Shown here: positions 25,011 to 35,409 of the stretch, piece by piece
Layout: every line of letters begins with the position of its first letter
Position numbering within the stretch: the first letter of the stretch is position 1
Assembly: GCF_026162425.1 (NCBI RefSeq)
Contig: NZ_JAOBQJ010000006.1
Coordinates: 124,001 to 188,000, forward strand
Source of the DNA: Flexivirga meconopsidis
Lineage (GTDB): Bacteria; Actinomycetota; Actinomycetes; Actinomycetales; Dermatophilaceae
Length of the DNA stretch: 64,000 nt
Reading direction: 5' to 3'
Program-made: the position numbers and the translations under genes
Notes under the pieces: generated by a model
Told to the model about the DNA's origin: nothing
The model's database searches: none
What the model saw: only the letters and a program-made list of their open reading frames with translations

Positions 25011-26651
25011 ATGGCCGACAACACCGCCCAAGCGGCCGACCCGACGACCTCCGCCGAGCACCTGCATGCGGATGTCGTCGTGGTCGGCCTCGGCCCGGTC
25101 GGTTTGCTGACCTCGATCCTGCTCGGCCAGCGCAGCCACCAAGTCGTCGCCGTCGACCGGTGGCCCGCCGCCTATCCGCTGCCGCGGGCGGTGACCTTCG
25201 ACCACGAGATCGCCCGCATCCTCAACACGGTCGGCATCGACGCGAACAACGACCCGTCGATCGACTACCACGACGCGATCTACCAGATGCTCAGCGCTGA
25301 CCGTGAGGTGCTGAGTGAGATCGACTGGCAGTCCACCGCCGCGGACGGCTGGCGTAACCGCTACTGGTTCAACCAGCCGGATCTGGAGGAGCGCCTGCGC
25401 TGCATCGTGTCCACGCTGCCCAACGTGCGCACCGTCCTCGGCTACGAAGCCGTCGCACTGGAGCAGGACGCCACATCGGCCCGCGTCACCCTGCGACCGA
25501 CCCGGCGAGGCGATCAGGCCGGCGCCGACGACGCCCTGTCGGAGATCGTGGCCGAGGCGTCATACGCCGTGGGCGCCGACGGGGCAAACAGCTTCATGCG
25601 CAACGCAATTGGGCTGGAGATGATCGATCTCAACTTCTATTACGACTGGCTGGTCGTGGACGTGGTCGAGCACGAGACGCACGCTTACGAGCCGCCGCAC
25701 TACCAGATCTGCGACCCGGTTCGGCCGCACACGATCGTGCCGGGCGGACCCGGCCGGCGACGCTGGGAGTTCATGCTGCTCGACGGCGAGGATCGAGAGA
25801 CGTTCGCCGCACCGGAGAACGTCTGGTCGCTGCTCGCACCCTTCGACGTCCGGCCCGACAATGCCGAGTTGCAGCGGGCCGTCGTCTGGCGATTCCAAGC
25901 GCGCTACCTCACCGAATGGCGTGCTGGCAGAGTCATTCTCGCCGGTGACGCCGCGCACCTCATGCCGCCGTTCGCGGGCGAGGGGATGTGCGCCGGACTG
26001 CGCGACGCAAACGCCCTCGCGTGGCGCCTCGACCTGGTGTTGCGCGACCTGGCTGCCCCCGACCTGCTCGACACCTTCGGGCAGGAGCGGGCACCGCACG
26101 CCAAGTGGTTCATCGACTTCTCGGTCGGCCTCGGCGAAGTGATCTGCATGACCGATCCCGAGGCAGTGGCGCAGCGCAACGTCGACATGATGGCGAGCCA
26201 CGCCGAGCAAGCCAAGATCGGCCCCGTGCGCCCGTATGACGCGACGCTCGGTCCGGGGGTGTGGGTGCCGGACACGCCCGGCGCCGGCGCGCCCTCCGCG
26301 CAGGGCATGGTCGCCTACGACGGCAGGGTCGGGCGCTTCGACGAGGTCGTCGGCCGGACCTGGTCGCTGCTGACCACCGTCGATGCCGCCCACGAGGTCG
26401 ATGAGTCCACCAAGGACCGCCTGCACCGGATGGGCGGTGCCGCGCACACCATCGGACCGGAGCATTCCGGCGCCGACATGATCGACGTGGACGGCACGTA
26501 CACCCGCTGGTTCGCCGACCTCGGCGTCGCGCATGTGCTGCTCCGGCCGGACTTCTACGTCGCGGGCTCGGCACCAGCCGGCGCCGGCATCACCGCCGTT
26601 GTCAAACAGACCGCGACCCGGATGTCGCTCACCACCGGCCTCACCGCCTGA
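25011..26651 (+). CDS. FAD-dependent aromatic-type monooxygenase (MhpA-like)
   Basis: 546-residue class A flavoprotein hydroxylase. It has the dinucleotide motif G26-L-G28-P-V-G31 in VVVVGLGPVGLL, the DG motif in VGADGANS (188-194) and the GD motif at 312-313 in ILAGDAAHLMPPFAGEGM, followed by a thioredoxin-like C-terminal region as in MhpA and PHBH-like phenol hydroxylases. It should insert one oxygen into an aromatic or enolic substrate using NAD(P)H. The ATG at 25011 has GGGAG five bases upstream; an in-frame TTG at 24999 is less likely. First gene of a six-gene operon that lacks any ring-cleaving dioxygenase. Confidence 0.88.
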   Translation: MADNTAQAADPTTSAEHLHADVVVVGLGPVGLLTSILLGQRSHQVVAVDRWPAAYPLPRAVTFDHEIARILNTVGIDANNDPSIDYHDAIYQMLSADREVLSEIDWQSTAADGWRNRYWFNQPDLEERLRCIVSTLPNVRTVLGYEAVALEQDATSARVTLRPTRRGDQAGADDALSEIVAEASYAVGADGANSFMRNAIGLEMIDLNFYYDWLVVDVVEHETHAYEPPHYQICDPVRPHTIVPGGPGRRRWEFMLLDGEDRETFAAPENVWSLLAPFDVRPDNAELQRAVVWRFQARYLTEWRAGRVILAGDAAHLMPPFAGEGMCAGLRDANALAWRLDLVLRDLAAPDLLDTFGQERAPHAKWFIDFSVGLGEVICMTDPEAVAQRNVDMMASHAEQAKIGPVRPYDATLGPGVWVPDTPGAGAPSAQGMVAYDGRVGRFDEVVGRTWSLLTTVDAAHEVDESTKDRLHRMGGAAHTIGPEHSGADMIDVDGTYTRWFADLGVAHVLLRPDFYVAGSAPAGAGITAVVKQTATRMSLTTGLTA

Positions 26652-26685
26652 GCAAGTTCACCCACCACACCTCACGAGGCGCACA

Positions 26686-28143
26686 ATGACTGACACTCTC
26701 CCCGAGCGGACACCCATGCTGATCGGCGGATCGGAGCACGAGGCAGCCGACGGCCGCTGGTTCCCGATCTACGAATCAGCAACGGGCGCAGTGCTTTCGC
26801 AGGTGCCGCGCGGCGGCAACGCCGACATCGCGGCGGCCACCGACGCAGCGCTCGGCGCAGCCGCCGAGTGGCGCACCATGGCTGCCGCCGAGCGCGGCCG
26901 GGCCCTGGCGCGCATCGCCGACGACTTGGAGCAACAACTCGAGCCGATCGCGCGGCTGCTGACGCGCGAGACCGGCAACGCCATACGGCGGCAATCGCGC
27001 CCGGAGGTGCAGAGCGCGGTCGACCTGCTGCGCTACTTCGCCGGCGGCGCCGCCGAGGTCAAGGGCGAGACCGTGCCGCTCGGGCCGGGGTTGCTCAACT
27101 TCACCACCCGCGAACCGCTCGGCGTCGTCGGCGCGATGACCCCCTGGAACGCGCCGGTGCAACTGGCCGTCGTGAAGTGCGCGGCAGCGCTGGCGACCGG
27201 CAACACCGTGGTGCTCAAGGTCTCCGAGGAGGCACCGCTCGCGGTGCTCGCCGTTGCCCGGCTCGCGCAGCAGCACCTGCCACTCGGCGCGCTGAACGTC
27301 GTCACCGGCTTCGGCGACGAGGCGGGCGCCGCGCTGCTCACCGAGCCCAGGATCGCCAAACTCTCCTTCACCGGCTCCACCACCATCGGCCGGCTGGTGA
27401 TGGGCAAGGCCGCCGAGCGGATCGTGCCGGTGTCCCTGGAGCTCGGCGGCAAGGGACCGTCGATCGTCTTCCCCGACGCGGACGACGACCTCACCGTCAA
27501 CGGCGTCGTCGACAGCATGCGCTTCCCGCGCCAGGGTCAGTCGTGCACCGCCGGCAGCCGTCTCCTGGTGCACGCGTCGATCGCGGACTCCTTCACCGCC
27601 AAGGTCGCCGCGCAGGTCGAGCAGCTCGTCATCGGCGACCCGCTCGACGAGCGCACCGACATCGGCTCGATCATCAACGAGCGGCAGTTCGACCGGGTCG
27701 ACTCGTTCGTGCGGGACACCCGCGAGCGCGGGGGCCGCGTGCTCACCGGCGGCGCCCGATCCGCGGGTGCGTCGAGCGGGTTCTTCTACACCCCAACGGT
27801 TCTCGCCGACGTCAACCCCACCTGGCCAGCCGCGACCGACGAGATCTTCGGACCGGTGCTCAGTGCGATGACCTGGACCGACGAGGACGAGGCAGTGCGT
27901 ATGGCGAATGCCTCGTCATACGGGCTGGCCGCGTATGTCTGGAGCCACGACATCGACACCGCGCTGCGCACCGCCGACCGCATCGAGGCCGGCTGGGTGC
28001 AGGTCAACCGCGGGCTCGGGCAGTTGCCCGGCATGAGCTACGGCGGCATCAAGGAGAGCGGCATGGGCCGCGAGTTCTCCATCGAAGGCGCGATCGACGG
28101 CTTCACCTCGCGCAAGACGACCACGGTCGGCATCCGAAGCTGA
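26686..28143 (+). CDS. NAD(P)-dependent aldehyde dehydrogenase
   Basis: 485-residue aldehyde dehydrogenase. N155 lies in MTPWNAPVQL, the general base E252 in VSLELGGKGPSI and the nucleophile C287 in RQGQSCTAGSR, all at family-typical spacing. It resembles benzaldehyde/salicylaldehyde- or phenylacetaldehyde-type enzymes rather than CoA-acylating ones. It is 34 bases after the flavin hydroxylase and in the same operon, so it probably oxidises an aldehyde formed in the pathway to the acid used by the CoA-transferase. Confidence 0.88.
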   Translation: MTDTLPERTPMLIGGSEHEAADGRWFPIYESATGAVLSQVPRGGNADIAAATDAALGAAAEWRTMAAAERGRALARIADDLEQQLEPIARLLTRETGNAIRRQSRPEVQSAVDLLRYFAGGAAEVKGETVPLGPGLLNFTTREPLGVVGAMTPWNAPVQLAVVKCAAALATGNTVVLKVSEEAPLAVLAVARLAQQHLPLGALNVVTGFGDEAGAALLTEPRIAKLSFTGSTTIGRLVMGKAAERIVPVSLELGGKGPSIVFPDADDDLTVNGVVDSMRFPRQGQSCTAGSRLLVHASIADSFTAKVAAQVEQLVIGDPLDERTDIGSIINERQFDRVDSFVRDTRERGGRVLTGGARSAGASSGFFYTPTVLADVNPTWPAATDEIFGPVLSAMTWTDEDEAVRMANASSYGLAAYVWSHDIDTALRTADRIEAGWVQVNRGLGQLPGMSYGGIKESGMGREFSIEGAIDGFTSRKTTTVGIRS

Positions 28144-28182
28144 CCGCCCGAATCCCCCACTCCCACAACGAAAGGAATCATC

Positions 28183-28725
28183 ATGAGCGACGTCACGGAC
28201 GTGCCGATCGGACCCACCGACACCTCGTCGATGTCCCAGGAACAGATCGAGGAGCTCAACCTGCGCGTCGTGCAGGCGCACTTCCACAACGAGACACCCG
28301 ACTCGGTCGACAAGGCCATCGCGCTGTATGCCGACAAGGTCACCTGGGAAGCACCGAACCGCGGAGTGGTGCTGCACGACCCGGCCGAGATCAAGAAGTC
28401 CTACATGGGCATCTTCAGCACCGTCCACTACAACCGCACCTACGCGCTGCGCCGCTTCGCCAGGGGCAACACGGTCTTCGACGACCAGGTCGCCGACCTC
28501 ACTGTCGTCGGTGACCAGATGCCCAACCTGGGCTTCAAACCCGGCGACCGGATCAGCATGCGGCTGGTGCACATCTTCGAGCTCGAGAACGGCCAGATCA
28601 CCCGCGAGATCGCCTACGAGATGTCCCGCCTCTGGGGCGGGCCGCGTGACCACGACGCGATCATTGAGGGTGCAGTCGTCGAGGACTTCCCCGACGGCCC
28701 CGACTTCGGAAAATGGGAGAAGTGA
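28183..28725 (+). CDS. NTF2-like (SnoaL-type) protein
   Basis: 180-residue protein with an alpha+beta cone fold of the NTF2/SnoaL superfamily at about residues 25-150: VQAHFHNETPDSVDKAIALY, then VTWEAPNRGVVLHDPAEIKK and the strand-rich end MRLVHIFELENGQITREIAY. Members act as isomerases, aldol cyclases, hydratases or decarboxylases. AAAGGA seven to twelve bases before the ATG is a strong ribosome binding site. Lies in the operon between the aldehyde dehydrogenase and the FAH-type gene; the reaction is unknown. Confidence 0.8.
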   Translation: MSDVTDVPIGPTDTSSMSQEQIEELNLRVVQAHFHNETPDSVDKAIALYADKVTWEAPNRGVVLHDPAEIKKSYMGIFSTVHYNRTYALRRFARGNTVFDDQVADLTVVGDQMPNLGFKPGDRISMRLVHIFELENGQITREIAYEMSRLWGGPRDHDAIIEGAVVEDFPDGPDFGKWEK

Positions 28726-28729
28726 ACAC

Positions 28730-29557
28730 ATGAAGCTGACTGGATTCGTCAAGGACGGCACCCGACACATCGGCCGCGTCGACGGTGACTCGATCGTCGA
28801 CCTCGGCACCGCGGACGCGTTCTACGCCGACCCGGCTGCGGCAACCACCGCGACCGGTGCCGGCACGGTCAAGGCCGCCGACGTCGAGCTCGCCCCCGCC
28901 GTACCCACCACAGCGCGGGTCTTCTGCGTGGGGATCAATTACTACAGCCACGGCGAGGAGTCCAAGGACCTGGCCGGTCTGGACGTGCCGAAGAAGCCGA
29001 TGATCTTCGGCCGCTGGCAGCAGAGCCTGATCGTGGACGGCGAGTCGACCCCGGTGCCGCCGAACGAGCCGGGCCTGGACTGGGAGGTCGAGCTGGCGGT
29101 CGTCATCGGGGCAACCACCTGGGCCGCCACGCCGCAGACCGCGATGGACTCGGTCTTCGGGTATGCCGCGTTCAACGACATCTCCGCCCGCACCAAGCAG
29201 TTGGAGACCCCACAGTTCACGGTCGGCAAGAACGCCGACCGGTCCGGCCCCATCAGCGACGTGGTGACCAAGGACGAGGTCGGCAACCCGGCCGACGGCC
29301 TGCAGGTGCGCACGCTGGTCAACGGCGAGGTGATGCAGGACGGCAACACCCGTGACCTGATCCACGACGTGCCGGCGATCATCAGCTACCTCACCGACAC
29401 GCTGACGCTGCTGCCCGGTGACGTGATCGCGACCGGCACGCCTGGTGGCGTCGGCGCCGGTCGCAAGCCGCAGGTCTTCCTGCACCCCGGCGACGAGGTC
29501 GTTGTCGAGGTCGAGAAGGTCGGCAGCGTGCGCACCCCGATCGTCGCGAGGGACTGA
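28730..29557 (+). CDS. fumarylacetoacetate hydrolase family protein
   Basis: 275-residue FAH-family enzyme. The conserved core runs from VFCVGINYYSHGEES (about 64-78) through LDWEVELAVVIGATTW (metal-binding Glu pair) and VFGYAAFNDISARTKQ to GDVIATGTPGGVG. The family cleaves C-C bonds of acylpyruvates or decarboxylates and isomerises muconate-type acids with Mg2+. It begins four bases after the NTF2-like gene and ends three bases before the CoA-transferase, so the three are tightly coupled. This is the only ring-fission-product type enzyme in the operon. Confidence 0.88.
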   Translation: MKLTGFVKDGTRHIGRVDGDSIVDLGTADAFYADPAAATTATGAGTVKAADVELAPAVPTTARVFCVGINYYSHGEESKDLAGLDVPKKPMIFGRWQQSLIVDGESTPVPPNEPGLDWEVELAVVIGATTWAATPQTAMDSVFGYAAFNDISARTKQLETPQFTVGKNADRSGPISDVVTKDEVGNPADGLQVRTLVNGEVMQDGNTRDLIHDVPAIISYLTDTLTLLPGDVIATGTPGGVGAGRKPQVFLHPGDEVVVEVEKVGSVRTPIVARD

Positions 29558-29560
29558 CAC

Positions 29561-30742
29561 ATGCTCGACGACATCGTCGTCGTCGACCTGACCCGCGCGC
29601 TCGCCGGTCCGCAGGCAACGATGATGCTTGCGGACCTGGGCGCGCGGGTCATCAAGGTCGAACCGCCCGCCGGCGACGAATCCCGTGGCTGGGGGCCGCC
29701 TTTCGTGACCGGGTCCGATGGTGCGCCCGTCTCGTCATACTTCCTGGCCTGCAACCGCAACAAGGAGTCGGTCACCGCCGACCTCAAGACCGACGCCGGG
29801 CACGACCTGCTCACCGACCTGGTATGCCGAGCCGACGTGCTCATCGAGAACTTCCGCCCGGGGGTGCTGGACCGCCTCGGTTTCGATGACGACACGCTTC
29901 GGCAGCTCAACCCGGGCCTGATCGTCTGCTCGATCAGCGGGTTCGGGCACGACGGCCCCGAGGGCGGCCGGGCCGGCTACGACCAGATCGCGCAGGGCGA
30001 GGTGGGGCTGATGTCGCTCACCGGCGAACCGGGTGGCGAACCCACCAAGGTCGGCGTCTCGATCGGCGACTTGACGGCGGGCATGAACGCCGCGTTCGGG
30101 ATCGTCGCCGCGCTCTACGAGCGCACCCGCACCGGACGCGGGCGACGCATCCGCACCAGCCTGCTCGCCTCGCTGGTCGGACTGCACGCCTATCAGGGCA
30201 CCCGGTGGACGGTCGCCCGCGAGGTGCCGCACGCGATCGGCAACGACCATCCGAGCATCACTCCCTACGGGCTCTACCCGACCGCGGACGACCCGCTGCA
30301 GGTAGCGGTCGGCAACCAGGCGTTGTGGATCCCCTTCGCGCAGTTGCTCGACATCGACCCGGCCGACGAACGATTCGCAACGAACGCCGACCGGGTCACG
30401 CACCGCGACGAGCTGCGCACGTTGATCGAGGCCCGGTTGGTCCAGGAGCCGTGCGACACCTGGCTGGCGCGGTTCTCGGCGGCCGGCATCCCGGTGGGCA
30501 AGGTCCGCACGCTCGACCAGGTCTACGAGTGGGACCAAACCCGGTCGCAAGGCCTCGTCATACCGGTGGAACACCCGACGCTGGGGACCATCGAATTGCC
30601 CGGCCCCGCACTGAGATTCGACGATCGTGCGGAGGCCGGCGACCGGCCCGCACACGTCGCACCCCCGCGACTCGGCGAGCACAACGAGAGCGTGCGGGCC
30701 TGGCTCGACACGTTCGGCGACGACAAGGAGCACGACGCATGA
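29561..30742 (+). CDS. CaiB/BaiF family class III CoA-transferase
   Basis: 393-residue formyl-CoA transferase-like enzyme. The family start VVDLTRALAGPQATMMLADL (about 7-26), IKVEPPAGDESR and the catalytic aspartate D170 in VGVSIGDLTAGMNA are present, with the C-terminal IRTSLLASLVGLHAYQG. It moves CoA from a donor thioester to a carboxylic acid, here presumably a pathway product made by the aldehyde dehydrogenase or FAH enzyme. Overlaps the last small gene by ATGA. Confidence 0.9.
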   Translation: MLDDIVVVDLTRALAGPQATMMLADLGARVIKVEPPAGDESRGWGPPFVTGSDGAPVSSYFLACNRNKESVTADLKTDAGHDLLTDLVCRADVLIENFRPGVLDRLGFDDDTLRQLNPGLIVCSISGFGHDGPEGGRAGYDQIAQGEVGLMSLTGEPGGEPTKVGVSIGDLTAGMNAAFGIVAALYERTRTGRGRRIRTSLLASLVGLHAYQGTRWTVAREVPHAIGNDHPSITPYGLYPTADDPLQVAVGNQALWIPFAQLLDIDPADERFATNADRVTHRDELRTLIEARLVQEPCDTWLARFSAAGIPVGKVRTLDQVYEWDQTRSQGLVIPVEHPTLGTIELPGPALRFDDRAEAGDRPAHVAPPRLGEHNESVRAWLDTFGDDKEHDA

Positions 30743-31152
30743 CCGACGACGAGAAGGCAACGGCTGCAACGGTTCTCGACCTGGACACGTTGCGTTACCA
30801 GGCGATGGAGAATGCCGACGTCGACACACTCGAAGCCCTCCTGGCCGACGACGTGATGTACAGCCACACCAACGGGCAGATGGACGACAAGGCCGCGTTC
30901 CTCGACAAGGTCCGCACCGGCTTCTTCGACTTCCTCGGCTTCGACAACGGCGAGCCGACCGTGCGGGTGCGCGAGGACGTCGTGCTCGTGCTGCGGCGGA
31001 TGCGCGGCAGCGTCATACTCGCCGGCGAGCAGCGGCAGCTCGACAACGCCACCCTCACCGTGTGGGTATGGCGGGACGACGCGTGGCGGGTGCTGGCCAA
31101 CCAGTCGACCGCGCTCGACCCAGCCGGACCGGTGCCACCGCACCTCGGATAA
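30739..31152 (+). CDS. NTF2-like (SnoaL-type) small protein
   Basis: 137-residue NTF2-superfamily protein (SnoaL_4/DUF4440-like): YQAMENADVDTLEALLADDV, MYSHTNGQMDDKAAFLDKV and the end TLTVWVWRDDAWRVLANQST. It is not a duplicate of the 180-residue NTF2-like protein encoded three genes earlier; the two differ in length and motifs. Coupled to the CoA-transferase by ATGA and followed by a strong hairpin, so it is the last gene of the operon. Possible dehydratase, isomerase or ligand-binding role. Confidence 0.82.
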   Translation: MTDDEKATAATVLDLDTLRYQAMENADVDTLEALLADDVMYSHTNGQMDDKAAFLDKVRTGFFDFLGFDNGEPTVRVREDVVLVLRRMRGSVILAGEQRQLDNATLTVWVWRDDAWRVLANQSTALDPAGPVPPHLG

Positions 31153-31165
31153 AACCGACCTGGTG

Positions 31166-31198
31166 CTCGCCCCCGTGCACCGCCGGTGAGGGGGCGAG
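31166..31198 (+). terminator. branched terminator hairpin after the catabolic operon
   Basis: Nine-base stem CTCGCCCCC / GGGGGCGAG (31166-31174 and 31190-31198) enclosing a smaller CACC-gcc-GGTG stem. It lies 14 bases after the last stop and before the OPT transporter, so the transporter is probably transcribed from its own promoter or by readthrough. Confidence 0.6.
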
Positions 31199-31252
31199 TA
31201 CCGTCGATGGGTCCTCCGCACCTCGGACCTTTCGAAAGCGAGCGCCACCCAC

Positions 31253-33220
31253 ATGGCCCAGACCACGGCCCGGCCATCCGCGGGACCACGCGAACTCACC
31301 ATCCGCGGCGTCATCCTGGGTGGTGTCATCACGCTGATCTTCACCGCGGCGAACGTCTACCTCGGCCTCAAGGTCGGCATCACCTTCGCCACGGCGATCC
31401 CTGCGGCGGTCATCTCGATGGCGCTGTTGCACCGCATCGGCAACAGCACCATCCAGGAAAACAACATCGTGCAGACGATCGCGTCGGCTGCCGGCACGCT
31501 GAGCGCAATCATCTTCGTGCTGCCGGGCTTGGTGATCATCGGCTGGTGGAGCGGCTTCCACTACTGGACGACCCTCGCGCTGTGCATCGTCGGCGGCATC
31601 CTCGGCGTGATGTATTCGGTGCCATTGCGCCGGGCACTGGTGACCAACTCCGAGTTGCCCTATCCCGAGGGCGTCGCGGCCGCCGAGGTGCTGAAGGTCG
31701 GCAGCGGCGAGGACACCAACCCCGAGCGCAACCGCCAGGGGCTCTGGGCGATCGTGAAGGGCGCAGTGGCCGCGGCCGGGTTCGCCATACTCGCGGCAAC
31801 GAAGCTGGTCAGCAGCGAGGTGTCGACCGCGTTCCGGGTCGGCAACGGCGGCACCGCGATCAGCGCGAGCCTGTCGCTGGCGCTGATCGGTGTCGGCCAC
31901 CTGGTCGGCCTCACGGTCGCGATCGCGATGCTGGTCGGCCTGGTCATCTCGTGGGGCGTGCTGGTGCCGATGAAGACCTCCGGTCACCTCAGCGGCGGGC
32001 CGCTCGCAGACATCGTCTCGGGCACGTTCAGCTCCGAGGTCCGCTTCGTCGGCGCCGGGGCGATCGCGGTGGCCGCCATCTGGACACTGCTGAAGATCAT
32101 CGGCCCGATCGTTCGCGGCATCGCCCAGGCGGTCGCCTCGACCCGCAACCGTCGCTCCGGTCAGCAGGTCGAGCTGGTCGAACAGGACCTGCCGATCACC
32201 GTGGTCGGTGGCGTCATCATCGCCGCGCTCATCCCGATCGGCCTGCTGCTCTGGGCGTTCCTGGCCGACACGACATTGCACAGCGCCTTCGGGGTGATCC
32301 TGCTCAGCCTGATCTTCGTGCTGATCATCAGCGCGGTCATCGCCGCGGTGTGCGGCTACATGGCCGGTCTGATCGGCTCGTCGAACAGCCCCATCTCCGG
32401 TGTGGGCATCCTCGTGGTGCTGCTCGCCTCGTTGCTGATGGTCGCGGTCTACGGTCGGGGCGGCTCACCGTCGCACGTCACCTCCGTGGTGGCCTACGTG
32501 TTGTTCGTGACCGCCGTCGTCTTCGGTGTCGCGACGATCTCCAACGACAACCTGCAGGATCTGAAGACCGGCCAGCTGGTCGGCGCCACCCCGTGGAAAC
32601 AGCAGGCGTCGCTGGTCATCGGTGTCGTCTTCGGCGCGATCGTCATCGCCCCGGTGCTCGACTTGCTCAACTCCGCCTTCGGCTTCCAGGGCGCCCCCGG
32701 CGTCGGGAAGGACGCGCTGGCCGCGCCGCAGGCCTCACTGATGACCTCGCTCGCCAAGGGGGTGCTCGGCGGCAGCCTCGACTGGGGTCTGATCGGTCTC
32801 GGTGCCGCGATCGGCGCGGCCGCGATCGTGGTCGACGAGATCCTCACCCGCAGCACCAAGCGGATGAGCCTGCCGCCGCTCGCGGTCGGCATGGGCCTCT
32901 ACCTGCCGATGGCGGTCACCCTGCTCATTCCGATCGGCGCGATCCTCGGCGTCGTCTACAACCGTTGGATGAGCACCCGCCGCGACCCCGAGCACGGCCG
33001 CCGGTTGGGCGTGCTGATGGCCACCGGCCTGATCGTCGGCGACAGCATCATGGGCGTGCTCATCGCGGCGCTCATCGCCGCGACGGGCGACGACGCACCG
33101 CTGGCAGTCGTCGGCGACAGCTTCGCGAACGCGTCCGAATGGATCGGTATGGCGGTCTTCGTCGTCCTGCTCGCGGTGCTCTACCAGTCGACCCGGCGCG
33201 CGGCCGCCAAGGACGACTAA
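31253..33220 (+). CDS. OPT family oligopeptide/metallophore transporter
   Basis: 655-residue membrane transporter of the OPT family (PF03169) with about 14-16 helices. Features: FTAANVYLGLKVGITFATAI at about 24-43, ELPYPEGVAAAEVLKVG in the first half, SGGPLADIVSG, and MAGLIGSSNSPISGVGI, a conserved OPT segment. Members import peptides, glutathione derivatives or iron chelates with protons. Same direction as the catabolic operon but separated from it by a hairpin; a link to uptake of the pathway substrate is possible but unproved. The end overlaps the convergent DCC gene by 4 bases. Confidence 0.9.
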   Translation: MAQTTARPSAGPRELTIRGVILGGVITLIFTAANVYLGLKVGITFATAIPAAVISMALLHRIGNSTIQENNIVQTIASAAGTLSAIIFVLPGLVIIGWWSGFHYWTTLALCIVGGILGVMYSVPLRRALVTNSELPYPEGVAAAEVLKVGSGEDTNPERNRQGLWAIVKGAVAAAGFAILAATKLVSSEVSTAFRVGNGGTAISASLSLALIGVGHLVGLTVAIAMLVGLVISWGVLVPMKTSGHLSGGPLADIVSGTFSSEVRFVGAGAIAVAAIWTLLKIIGPIVRGIAQAVASTRNRRSGQQVELVEQDLPITVVGGVIIAALIPIGLLLWAFLADTTLHSAFGVILLSLIFVLIISAVIAAVCGYMAGLIGSSNSPISGVGILVVLLASLLMVAVYGRGGSPSHVTSVVAYVLFVTAVVFGVATISNDNLQDLKTGQLVGATPWKQQASLVIGVVFGAIVIAPVLDLLNSAFGFQGAPGVGKDALAAPQASLMTSLAKGVLGGSLDWGLIGLGAAIGAAAIVVDEILTRSTKRMSLPPLAVGMGLYLPMAVTLLIPIGAILGVVYNRWMSTRRDPEHGRRLGVLMATGLIVGDSIMGVLIAALIAATGDDAPLAVVGDSFANASEWIGMAVFVVLLAVLYQSTRRAAAKDD

Positions 33221-33624
33221 CCCTGCGGTTGCTGCGGATTGGCCGGGAGCGCACACGCCGGTGTGCCGCCGGGCAGCTGGTGGCGGTGCTCTGCCGCCCA
33301 TTGGTAGACACGTCCGGCGACGACGTCGACGCCCGGTGCGGTGAGCACCCGGCCGATCACCGACCACGGCCGCCCAGCCGCCCGCAGTGCCGCCGCGATC
33401 GCCCGGTGCCCAGCGACGTGCGTATGACGGGGGCAGCTCCCCCGCACGAACTGCACCGCCTCCTCGCACTCCTGCCTCGTCAGCCCGAGTGCGCCGAGGT
33501 CGAGCCGCTGCCACGGCGCAACGGTGAACCTGTCACGCGCGATACGTTCGGCGACCTCGGCGCTGCGGGTGCAGAAGCCGCAGTCACCGTCGAACACCAG
33601 GATCGGGGCTGCCGTCATAGGCAT
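33217..33624 (-). CDS. DCC family (DUF393) thiol-disulfide oxidoreductase
   Basis: 135-residue protein (133 if the ATG at 33618 is used) with the DCC signature VFDGDCGFCTRSAE near its N terminus, where two cysteines lie in a D-x-x-C-x-x-C arrangement, followed by RFTVAPWQRLD and RVYQWAAEHRHQLPGG. The family is thioredoxin-like, reactions largely unknown. It is convergent with the OPT gene, overlapping by four bases. Confidence 0.82.
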   Translation of the reverse strand: MPMTAAPILVFDGDCGFCTRSAEVAERIARDRFTVAPWQRLDLGALGLTRQECEEAVQFVRGSCPRHTHVAGHRAIAAALRAAGRPWSVIGRVLTAPGVDVVAGRVYQWAAEHRHQLPGGTPACALPANPQQPQG

Positions 33625-33749
33625 GAGTCTGGCAGGTCCGGCGGGCCGCCCGAACGATGCCGTCGTACACGCATTACCGCGCGAGTTGACGCAACAGCGC
33701 ACGACAACTGCACCGAACGAGGAGGCCGACCCGCGACGCAGCGACGATG

Positions 33750-33782
33750 CGTTCAGTGAGCGAGGAACGAGCTCACTGAACG
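33750..33782 (-). terminator. 12-bp hairpin downstream of guaB
   Basis: Perfect inverted repeat CGTTCAGTGAGC / GCTCACTGAACG with a 9-base loop GAGGAACGA. It begins 14 bases after the guaB stop on the minus strand and lacks a U-run. The loop word GAGGAACGA also appears in the CTGATCGAGTAG repeats, so the hairpin may derive from that element. Confidence 0.55.
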
Positions 33783-33795
33783 AGGAGGAGCGAAG

Positions 33796-35403
<1,608 letters not shown>

Positions 35404-35409
35404 TCACGG

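Noticed and set aside
31186-33759. 857-codon plus-strand frame overlapping the OPT gene
   Set aside because: Arginine- and proline-rich translation, out of frame with the clear OPT protein at 31253-33220.
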